This document shows, one piece after another, positions 55,297-64,000 of a stretch of DNA of 64,000 nucleotides. Both the position numbers and the translations under genes were made by a program. This DNA comes from Cordilura impudica (taxonomy: Eukaryota; Arthropoda; Insecta; Diptera; Scathophagidae), in assembly GCA_963682025.1 (NCBI GenBank), contig OY821519.1:251300858-251364857 (forward strand). Direction: 5' to 3'. The stretch's first letter is position 1; the number at the start of each line of letters is the position of its first letter. The notes beneath the pieces were generated by a model. The model was not told the origin of the DNA. It saw nothing but the letters and a program-made list of their open reading frames with translations, and searched no databases.

Positions 55297-56602
55297 ACGG
55301 GTGATTTTTTTGAGGTTAGGATTTTCATGCATTAGTATTTGACAGATCACGTGGGATTTCAGACATGGTGTCAAAGAGAAAGATGCTCAGTATGCTTTGA
55401 CATTTCATCATGAATAGACTTACTAACGAGCAACGCTTGCAAATCATTGAATTTTATTACCAAAATCAGTGTTCGGTTCGAAATGTGTTTCGCGCTTTAC
55501 GTCCGATTTATGGTCTACATAATCGACCAAGTGAGCAAACAATTAATGCGATTGTGACCAAGTTTCGCACTCAGTTTACTTTATTGGACATTAAACCAAC
55601 CACACGAATGCGTACAGTGCGTACAGAAGAGAATATTGCGTCTGTTTCTGAGAGTGTTACTGAAGACCGTGAAATGTCGATTCGTCGCCGTTCGCAGCAA
55701 TTGGGTTTGTGTTATTCGACCACATGGAAGATTTTACGCAAAGATCTTGGTGTAAAACCGTATAAAATACAGCTTGTGCAAGAACTGAAGCCGAACGATC
55801 TGCCACAACGTCTAATTTTCAGTGAATGGGCCCTAGAAAAGTTGGCAGAAAATCCGCTTTTTTATCGACAAATTTTGTTCAGCGATGAGGCTCATTTCTG
55901 GTTGAATGGCTTCGTAAATAAGCAAAATTGCCGTATTTGGAGTGAAGAGCAACCAGAAGCCGTTCAAGAACTGCCCATGCATCCCGAAAAATGCACTGTT
56001 TGGTGTGGTTTGTACGCTGGTGGAATCATTGGACCGTATTTTTTCAAAGATGCTGTTGGACGCAACGTTACGGTGAATGGCGATCGCTATCGTTCGATGC
56101 TAACAAACTTTTTGTTGCCAAAAATGGAAGAACTGAACTTGGTTGACATGTGGTTTCAACAAGATGGCGCTACATGCCACACAGCTCGCGATTCTATGGC
56201 CATTTTGAGGGAAAACTTCGGAGAACAATTCATCTCAAGAAATGGACCGGTAAGTTGGCCACCAAGATCATGCGATTTGACGCCTTTAGACTATTTTTTG
56301 TGGGGCTACGTCAAGTCTAAAGTCTACAGAAATAAGCCAGCAACTATTCCAGCTTTGGAAGACAACATTTCCGAAGAAATTCGGGCTATTCCGGCCGAAA
56401 TGCTCGAAAAAGTTGCCCAAAATTGGACTTTCCGAATGGACCACGTAAGACGCAGCCGCGGTCAACATTTAAATGAAATTATCTTCAAAAAGTAAATGTC
56501 ATGGACCAATCTAACGTTTCAAATAAAGAACCGATGAGATTTTGCAAATTTTATGCGTTTTTTTTTAAAAAAAAGTTATCAAGCTCTTAAAAAATCACCC
56601 GT
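55297..56602 (+). mobile_element. Mariner-like transposon, complete (1306 bp)
   Basis: The ends are inverted repeats, ACGGGTGATTTTTT on the left and AAAAAATCACCCGT on the right. The TA target duplication is at 55295-55296 and 56603-56604, and removal restores the host LINE frame. It carries one open transposase gene. Such terminal sequences are common in insect Tc1/mariner copies. Confidence 0.92.
55410..56495 (+). CDS. Mariner-like transposase, intact
   Basis: The 361-codon frame from ATG to TAA has no stop. The N-terminal helix-turn-helix pair binds the ends (LTNEQRLQIIEFYYQNQ, then MSIRRRSQQLGLCYSTTWKI). Catalytic Asp residues are D159 (ILFSDEAHFW), D252 (FQQDGATCHTA) and D289 (PPRSCDLTPLDYFLWGY), with 36 residues between the last two by my count. 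That is longer than the 34 of classical mariner and close to mariner-related subgroups. The enzyme cuts and pastes the element at TA. An AATAAAG polyadenylation signal follows at 56521. The open frame suggests a recent arrival. Confidence 0.93.
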   Translation: MNRLTNEQRLQIIEFYYQNQCSVRNVFRALRPIYGLHNRPSEQTINAIVTKFRTQFTLLDIKPTTRMRTVRTEENIASVSESVTEDREMSIRRRSQQLGLCYSTTWKILRKDLGVKPYKIQLVQELKPNDLPQRLIFSEWALEKLAENPLFYRQILFSDEAHFWLNGFVNKQNCRIWSEEQPEAVQELPMHPEKCTVWCGLYAGGIIGPYFFKDAVGRNVTVNGDRYRSMLTNFLLPKMEELNLVDMWFQQDGATCHTARDSMAILRENFGEQFISRNGPVSWPPRSCDLTPLDYFLWGYVKSKVYRNKPATIPALEDNISEEIRAIPAEMLEKVAQNWTFRMDHVRRSRGQHLNEIIFKK

Positions 56603-57053
56603 TAGGAGAAAACTGTGATCTTCCATTTTACATAAATGAAAATTTGACCACATCGAACTTCAAAATTCTTCAGTCTGCAGTGGGCCTTAAAAAAGCCAAA
56701 CGATTAAAATCTGTTTTTACGATGCGCGGTTTAATTTACATAAAATTTAATACGGATGAAGATCCTGTGCGTATTGATAGTATGGATGACCTGCTCAATT
56801 TTTTTCCTGATGCACACCAACCTGATGCGAACCAATCTCGTAACAACTACTAATAGCTTTTTAAATATGTCAACAATAACTTCAGTTCACTCACGTCTAA
56901 GCTGTTTTTTAATACATATTCTTACTATTTTTCCCAAATATTATTCCTTCTTTGAACATAAGTCATTATATTGTTATGTAATTTTCTTATTTAAATTTAA
57001 ATTTGATAAATTTTGTTTTGCTTGTGTTGCTTATATTAATATCTTTTTTAATC

Positions 57054-59839
57054 ATGACATCTCATATGGATAGTGTAGCTCTCAGTTCCAAAGATGTTAC
57101 TTCTGATATGATACGAATACTGTGTAAACAAAAATCAGGTATTAAATTGTGTCATATTAATGCTCAGAGTTTAAGGTCCAAGATTGATGAGTTTCGTTAC
57201 ATTTTTGAACGCTCTGGTGTAGACGTTGTATGCGTGTCTGAGACGTGGTTCAATGAGTCTGTTGTTGATGGTATAATTGATTTAAAAGATTACAAAATTT
57301 TTCGTTGTGATAGAGAAACTCCTGGTGGTGGTGTGGCTATTTATGTCAGGAAATCTATTATTTGTAAACTGTGCTGTATTTCAAAACCAGTTGATGTTTC
57401 TGCTAATAATTCATGTAACAAAATTGAATATATATTCATCGAGATATTAGCTGGTGGTCGGAAATTACTCGTTGGATCTGTATACAGGCCGAATAAAAGA
57501 GACGATACAGTTTTTTTTCTGGAAAAGATAAAAACGCTAACTTTGGAATATGATGATGTAATAATATGTGGAGATTTTAACTCTAATTTGATAGTTGAAA
57601 GCCATCTTAACAATGATATGAAATCAATTGATTTAATCCCAACAAATTGTACAGTGCCAACACATTTCACTTCCACCTCTAGTACATTATTGGATTTATT
57701 CTTTGTCAGTGATATGAAAAAAGTTCTTCTATATGACCAGTTATCAGTACCTTGTTTCTCTAAACATGATTTGATATTCCTAAACTTTAATTTTCAGTTG
57801 CAGTATGTATGTGATGAAACTACTTTCTATGATTTTAAGAATATGAATTATGTTCTGATGTCCTTTGAGCTATCCAATATTGATTGCAACTCTATATATT
57901 ATATGCCTTTGGTTGAAGATCAACTGAATTTCGTAGAATACAACTTGTCAAATGTTTTTAATGCACCTGTTCCAGTCAAAACAGTTAAACACAATGCTAG
58001 GAAAAAACCATGGTTCAATGCAGGAATCAAATCAGCTATCGCTCGTAGAGATTTGAAGTATAAATGTTGGAAAACTTTCAAAACTACTGAATTCCAAACT
58101 GAGTACTGCAATACTAGAAAAGAAGTTAATAGGATGATAAAAAGTGCAAAATCTGAATATTATTCTCGTTGTTTTTCATCAGCTATTGGATCAAAAAACA
58201 CTTTGAAAACTATACGCGAAATTGGTGTTGGTAAATCACCATTTGTGAATGCTGCTGCAATAGACGTAGATGAAATCAATGAGTCGTTTACAACTCTCCC
58301 TAATGTTCCATCGAATATTAGTTATTATGAACAATGGCCTACTATTCCTGGTAATAGTTTCTCCTTTAATTGCGTAATTGAATCGGATGTTATATCGAGT
58401 TGCCTTGCTATAAAGTCAAATGCTGTTGGGTTTGACAATATCCATCCGAAATTTTTGAAGATTATAATCCCGCTAATTATACCTTATATCACATATATTT
58501 TTAATAATATCATCACGAAGAATGTTTATCCCAAGAACTGGAAATATGCTAAAATTATACCCACCCCAAAATCAAACAATGAATATCGACCAATTGCTAT
58601 ATTGCCTTACTTATCTAAAGTGTTTGAACGATTACTCCATCAACAAATTGTTAAGTACGTTAATGATAGTTTACAAAAAGAAAATCTGGATTTCGACGCA
58701 GTCACAGCTGCATAACTGCCCTTATTGATATTTCTGAAGAAATCCGTAGCAAACTTGATGATGGAAATATCTCATTCCTTGTTCTTCTAGACCATTCCAA
58801 GGCATTTGACACTGTGGACCATGAAGTTCTCTGCTTAAAGCTGCTCAAAATGTATAATTTCTCAACTTTATCAACACGTTTAATTTCATCGTACTTATCA
58901 GGCCGAAGTCAATCTGTTTGTGTAAATAATAAAATATCTCGCTCGTTACCTGTTTTGAAAGGCGTGCCACAAGGGTCAATACTTGGGCCACTACTTTTTA
59001 CACTCTATATAAATGATTTGGAACAAAAACTATAATACTGTAATGTACACATGTACGCTGATGATGTACAACTTTATATAAGTGGTGACTCAACTAATAT
59101 AAATAACTGTGTTGAGAAACTAAATTCCGATCTAAAACATGTTCATGAATGGGCAAATTCCAAGAAGTCTAAGTGTTTGGTAATTGCCAAGAAAAATTTA
59201 AAGTTGTCCGTTGAACCATTAATAATGCTTGATAACAATAAAATTGAAATTGTATCTACGGCCGAAAATCTTGGTATCACTTTTAATTGTACACTTACAT
59301 GGTCTGACCACATAAATGCTGCTGCAGGAAAAACATTTGCAAAGTTACGATCTCTTTGGAATACTTAATTTTTTACACCACCTAATATTAGAATTCTACT
59401 TGCAAAATCTTATTTAATACCTACATTACTATATGGTTGCGAAATATATGCTAGTTGTGACTCAAGGAGTCTGACAAAACTTATATCTACTTACAACGCT
59501 ATACTGAGATATGTTTTTAATTTGAGGAAATATGACCACATCTCTCAGTACTCTAAAAAGCTCTATGGAGTTACAATTACTAATCTCTTGAAAATAAGAA
59601 CTTTGATCCTCTTACACAAAATCGTATACACTCATGAACCACCATACCTCTTCGAAAGAATCCAATTTACACGTTCTAGTAGATCTAATGACATTATACA
59701 TATAAGAGATCGAAGTTTAATATCTGACTGGCAATTCTATGTTAATTCAGTCCGTCTTTGGAACACACTACCTTCGACCATTAAATTTAGAAGCAACGCT
59801 CTGCATTTTAAAAGAGAACTCTTTCTGTACTACTCATAA
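57054..59839 (+). pseudogene. LINE ORF2 (endonuclease-RT), three lesions
   Basis: The APE endonuclease shows IKLCHINAQSLRSKIDEFR, VSETWF, LLVGSVYRP, ICGDFNSN and SKHDLIFL. The RT shows AVGFDNIHPKFLK, YRPIAILPYLSKVFERLL, LLDHSKAFDTVDHE, GVPQGSILGPLLF and MYADDVQLYIS. The frame shifts by one base near 58680, before GFRRSHSCITAL. In-frame TAA stops lie at 59033-59035 and 59366-59368. The remaining frame reads through to RELFLYYS and a stop at 59839. Motifs fit the CR1/Jockey group; an exact clade needs a tree. Confidence 0.85.
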
Positions 59840-60185
59840 AAACTTTTAATTTTGATTTTTGATATTATTATATTATTTTTCTATGCTATTGTAATCTTAT
59901 TAATTATATTATATAAGAAGGTTTTTAATTGAATTATTTAATGTTCAATGTTCAATGTAAAATTTTATTCTCATTTTTTGATTCTCCTATGTTGATATCC
60001 ATATCTTCTATTACTCAATATTTTTCTTTAATAATCAATTATATTATTCTTTAATTTTACTTTAAGCAATGTAAAATTTCCATAATGCTTTTTTACTTGT
60101 TACTAATCCTGTACTTTAATTATAAGATTTATGTCTTTTTGTATAGGATACTATAATAAATAAATAAAATAAAATAAATTTAATT
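59840..60185 (+). other. 3' UTR and (AATAA)-rich tail of the LINE
   Basis: AT-rich, with a short TTCAATGTTCAATG repeat at 59942, ending in AATAAATAAATAAAATAAAA (60151-60175). Microsatellite-like tails instead of poly(A) are typical of CR1-group elements. Confidence 0.65.
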
Positions 60186-61070
60186 ATAAATAAATTTGAT
60201 ACTATTACACATTTTGCTTCGTTTTTAATTGCTATTTACATATTTAAAAATTTCCCTGTTTTTACTTAACATTTATGTATATGGTGTAGTTTTTTCTTCA
60301 CATACTTTTTTCTTTTTTATACCCTCCACCCCAGTGTGCAGAGGGTATATATAAGTTTGTCATTCCGTTTGTAATAATTAGAAACAAAATTTTAGACCCC
60401 CATAAAATATATAAATTTGTGATCCTTATAACATGCCGAGTTGATATAGCGATGTCCGTCTGTCCGTCTGTGGAAATCACGATGACGGCTTCAATCCGAC
60501 ACCTAGGGTGCTCGTTGGCATAAAAAATGATTCACTGGTAGCCTGAGAAGTTCGCTCTCTAAAATTGTCCAAATCGGTTGATTAGGTCCTGAGAATTGAA
60601 TGAAGAAGTAAAAAAAGTCTTGAAAAAATATGATTTGTCTATGTTGTTCTTGTCACGATCACGCCCTCAATAGGATAACTGGGCCGCTCGTTTTTAGTGA
60701 GAATGATTAACCAACATCATGAGAAGGTTTTTGTTTCCAAAATCATGAAAATCGGTTTAAAAGGTCCCGAGAAATCACTGAAGAAGTACAAAAAATTGAA
60801 AAAAACATACGTTTCCGTATTTTTCTTGTTGTTATACTAAATGTCGTATTGTTGTCAAGCTGGACTTGTTGTTTTTCTGGTCGTTGTGGTAATAGTATAA
60901 AAAAAACTAACCCTTTGTACATTTTTATCAACTATGGTAGAAAAATTTAAAAAGTTCCATTCTTTTGGCATCACAAAATAGTTTGTTAGTTCATTTTTGT
61001 CATTGGGTCACGGTAAAGGGGTTAAAAATCGATCCAAAATTTTGACTACAAGCAGACAAGCAGACACTAC
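60186..61070 (+). repeat. TATACCCTCC-type dipteran repeat
   Basis: From about 60318: TATACCCTCCACC...GAGGGTATA forms a small hairpin. It is followed by GATGTCCGTCTGTCCGTCTG (60453), an AAATCGGTT-(T/G)A-AGGTCC(C/T)GAG motif twice (60573, 60752), and ACAAGCAGACAAGCAGACAC near 61050. A different subfamily from the 47394 unit, with no coding capacity. Confidence 0.6.
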
Positions 61071-61853
61071 GAGTTAATATAAAAGGAATAAAAATTCAAA
61101 TTCACTAAAGCAAATAATGCTAAACTACCTGTTGCTAATAAAAAAAAAACAATGTAAATTTACCGAAAAAAAGTGTTATATATTAATTTATTTAAAGAAA
61201 ACAACAATAACTTTTGATGTTGTATTTTTTATATGTAATATTTACATATGCATACATACATATATTAAATAATAAAATATGCATATTTTATATATATTTT
61301 GTTTTAGGGGAAATACATTTCTTTTGCATTAACAAACAGAGTTCACTTCATTTTGCTCAGTGTGACTATGCCAGAGTAGATGGCGCCATAATTTTTGCTC
61401 TAATTAGCTTTGCAATAGTTATTTCTATATTTACATGAATGTCAACATTTTCAATTAGATATCAAACACAACAATGTTGAAAGCATACACAGAGCTGAGT
61501 AAAGAAGAAGCAATGTGTTTTTTTGCTTCAAAAACAGTTCTACATAGTTATATAAAATTATTACTCTGCCTTACCTACAAAATATCTGATTGCTATTACA
61601 TATAATTTTTAAAAATTGTTTATAATTACTAAAGCATTATTATTCACATAAATGCAGAATTGCACCCTTTAAATTTTCCATTCAAATTAAAAAAATATCA
61701 ATTGTAAAAACTGGAATTCAGATTTCCAATTATAAATTAGAAAACATCAACTGAATTTCAGAAACGTCGGAAATAATAACTTGAAATTTAGAAGACATCA
61801 ATTGAATTTTATAAATATAAATTTTATTCTTTAAACACAAATTGAAATTCAAA
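61071..61853 (+). other. AT-rich DNA, no gene
   Basis: The ATATGCATACATACATATA region near 61245 and loosely repeated AACATCAA(T/C)TGAA(T/A)TT(T/C) words at 61690-61850 are the only structure noticed. Confidence 0.3.
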
Positions 61854-62930
61854 CAAGTAAGAAAATTATAGTCGGTCTAGACCGACTATACGATACCCTA
61901 CACCATGCGTTTAGAAACCCTATCTCTTAGACCCAACTAACTGAATATTGAAAATAAGCAAAAACCAAATTTGAGTGGGATTTTTATTAATTTTTTTGGC
62001 TGCAGATATGAAAAACTTCATATCGGATGCTATATCTATAAAGGGACTAGGTCCGAAAATGGACCGATCCTGATCATGTTTGGTAAAGTCTCTTGAACTT
62101 TGCAAAAATATGTACAAACAAAATTTGAGAAGAATCAGTGCAATATTTATACCCTATACTACTATGTGGTTTGGGTATAATGACTTTGTGCTGCTGTTTG
62201 TAACAACCAAAAATATTTGACCTAGACCCATCTTTAATTATACCAATCGAATCAGAATCACTTTCTGAGTTGATTTAACAATGTCCGTCCGTCCGTCCGT
62301 CCGTCCGTCTGTGTGTCCATGTAAAGCTTGTAATCAAACTGCAGGTCGCAAATATGAATATATTTTGATGAAATTTGGTATATAAGCTCTTATCGGCCAT
62401 GGGATGAACGCTATTGAAGTTGGTGAGAATCGGTTAATGTTCAGATCTAGCCCCCATACAAATTACCCATATGAAATCGACATAAATTTCCATAAGATCC
62501 AAATTGTCATATAGATCTTACTCAAATTGGGTTTATATGCGTTCATTACATCCACTAATGAGTAGTCCAAAAATGATCCCTTTGACCCCATATAGAGCTG
62601 CCTCCCGATCTTCACTTAAATCTATTAAAAAACAAAAATATTGCACTGATTCTTCTCAAATTTTGTTTGTACATATTTTTGCAAAATACAAGAGACTTTA
62701 CCAAACATGATCAGGATCGGTCCATTTTTGGACCTAGTCCCTTTATAGATATAGCATCCGATATGAACTTTTTCATATCTGCAGCCAAAAAAATTAATAA
62801 AAATCCCACTCAAATTTGGTTTTTGCTTATTTTCAATGTCCAGTTAGTTGGGCCTAAGAGATAGGGTTTCTAAACGCATGGTATAGGGTATCGTATAGTC
62901 GGTCTAGACCGACTATAATTTTCTTACTTG
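61854..62930. repeat. Foldback-like TATACCC composite with 295-bp inverted arms
   Basis: The left arm 61854-62148 is the inverse complement of the right arm 62636-62930 with few differences. The right part (62148-62930) is a full unit equal to 47394-48171; the left arm is an extra inverted copy of its right 295 bp. A TCCGTCC run of five units is at 62284-62310. The perfect 24-bp palindrome is present in both arms (61867-61890 and 62894-62917). Confidence 0.85.
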
Positions 62931-63590
62931 TTTTTAGTGAAAATTTGAAGTTATTCAGAACATGAAGATAAAAATTATTTTAATTAAAATTTTTGGGATA
63001 TTTGGTTTTTTACGTTTGGCATCCCAAGATGACTTCAAAATTTGACTTCATGGTAGGCAAAGTAAAACCCAAAAAATTTAAGTTCCATAATAATTCCCAG
63101 GTAGTAGTATTTGGAGTCAATAAATGAAAATATACTTTATTAACATAATTTAATTCAAAATCAAAAGTTGCCATCACTGGGTTAGATTTTGTATCGTATT
63201 GTGTTATTTTGTGTTACCACAAAATCTAATAGTGAAAACACCATTTTAAAATGTAAAAAAAATTTATTCTCTCTGTTTTCCAAATATGGCAATATTTTAA
63301 CAAAAACAGTGAGAGAGCTGGTTATTATTTTGTTACTTCATCCGACCTATACGGCCGCAATAAAGAATTATTTGGCCAGTTAAAAGAAACTATACAGCCA
63401 TCTCCAATTAGCACGACTTAACGCGTATAGCCACCGTATACAACCACTACCTTAGCAATGGAATTTAGGGCGAGCTATTTAATTTGCAAAAACTTAAACT
63501 AAATTAAACGAGAGGTTATGTCATATAACCGGAAACGCATGCTTATAGGTATATAACCTAAATGCATGCCGATCAGCAACCACGTAAGAG
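62931..63590 (+). other. AT-rich DNA, possible LTR-like part near 63500
   Basis: CATCCCAAGATGACTTCAAA-type short repeats occur near 63022-63050. Around 63505-63580 there are ATATAACC and GCATGC repeats in an LTR-like context, without a partner. No gene. Confidence 0.3.
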
Positions 63591-63790
63591 AGCTTTATAG
63601 ACCAACTCTTGAAATAAACAAAAATCATCTGTTAAGCGGATCAACCCAAAGAATTTGCTGAAATAATTTGGTATCAAGTTTAATAAATTGTTTACGTTTT
63701 CAAATATTTCGTTTACATTTATTATCAATGCTCAAACCGATGTGGAGGGTATCAAAGATTCGGCACAGCCGAATTTAACACTCTTAATTG
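63591..63790 (+). repeat. Dipteran repeat fragments shared with 3270 and 37105
   Basis: TTTATAGACCAACTCTTGAAA...GTTAAGCGGATCAACC is shared with 3278-3330. GTGGAGGGTATCAAAGATTC followed by GGCACAGCCGAATTTAACAC is shared with 37105-37150 and is a frequent end sequence of fly repeats. Confidence 0.6.
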
Positions 63791-64000
63791 TTCTCTCTAT
63801 AGGTGTTCTTTTTTTCATTTTTAATTTATAAAACATAATGATGGCTGTTGGGCTACTCATATTTTCCACACAAAGCGTATATGCCGATTTTGAAGTTGCA
63901 GTTGTAGCATTGGGTTTATAACTTGGGAACTTCACAAAATTAAAAAGGGGGTTTTGGTAAAAATAAAAGTTGCTAAAAATGTTTGTTTGTGATTGAAGTT
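63791..64000 (+). other. AT-rich end of the window
   Basis: No gene or repeat is recognised in the last 210 bases. Confidence 0.3.

Larger units (their letters stand above)
54526..56853 (+). pseudogene. LINE ORF1, one stop, split by a mariner-like element
   Basis: The frame starts MYTKTKRGRKLKKQSNK. It has a heptad-like central part (FEKIIDEMKTLIQESEARML through VTKLETVADDIVRLKD), an in-frame TAA at 54976-54978, then QENSLIASDLRINGIPYRRD and a basic nucleic-acid-binding-like domain. The mariner-like transposon (55297-56602) plus duplicated TA interrupts the codons for LLRHIGENCDLPFY; removal restores the frame. The end is HQPDANQSRNNY. This layout, coiled coil then RNA-binding domain, is usual for ORF1 chaperones of CR1/Jockey-type LINEs. 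Confidence 0.8.
54440..60185 (+). mobile_element. CR1/Jockey-superfamily LINE with nested mariner
   Basis: ORF1 (54526-56853, split by a mariner-like transposon) and ORF2 (about 57054-59839) are followed by a 3' UTR and an (AATAA)-type tail at 60150-60180. Damage is modest: one in-frame stop in ORF1, one frameshift and two in-frame stops in ORF2. The 5' end is not defined, but A/C-rich leader sequence begins around 54340-54440. Confidence 0.85.

Overview
The window is AT-rich, intron-poor eukaryotic DNA built almost entirely from transposable elements nested in one another. The families present point to a higher fly, probably a calyptrate: a 412/mdg1-type LTR element, an R1-clade element with a GC-rich body, BEL/Pao, Penelope-like elements, Tc1/mariner, a DINE/Helentron-type end, and short TATACCC...TCCGTCCG...CTTACTTG repeats. 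The species cannot be fixed from sequence alone. No bacterial operons, rRNA, tRNA or CRISPR array were seen.

1-15.3 kb is a nest of LTR elements. A long-LTR family (called family Z here) is broken by a second LTR family with an exact tRNA-Arg primer-binding site, itself split by a solo LTR. Next come a spliced-looking exon module and endonuclease fragments. A nearly intact 412/mdg1-like retrotransposon follows (4540-14532, LTRs differing at 3 of 613 sites), whose protease is split by a 2.7 kb family Z insertion. 15.3-20.3 kb is an R1-clade element cut off at its 3' end.

20.5-26.9 kb is the least ordinary part. It holds two decayed genes that match no transposon family I recognise and look like integrated RNA-virus genes. 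One is a frameshifted gene of about 490 codons followed by a structured 3' UTR. The other is a 751-codon gene with two in-frame stops and a K-D-K-E-type cap 2'-O-methyltransferase core. A family Z LTR and Penelope-like repeats separate and flank them.

27-34.7 kb holds a LINE RT scrap, split pieces of a DUF7869-like protein, Penelope-like elements (one carrying a PIF/Harbinger MITE) and diverged direct and inverted duplications. 35.0-39.7 kb has a 1.6 kb 7-bp satellite, a mariner relic, and a 1.4 kb almost perfect (TAATA)n array beside a minisatellite and a Helitron-type 3' hairpin/CTAGT end. 41.7 kb has a possible host first exon with a signal peptide.

42-54 kb contains minus-strand Jockey-like relics, a small MITE, TATACCC repeats, and a BEL/Pao element lying inside a minus-strand Penelope-like element. 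54.4-60.2 kb is a CR1/Jockey-superfamily LINE whose ORF1 is split by a 1306-bp mariner-like transposon with an open transposase. The last 4 kb holds a foldback-like TATACCC element with 295-bp arms and AT-rich DNA. Most genes here are selfish; only the 41.7 kb exon and perhaps the 2 kb exon module are candidates for host genes.
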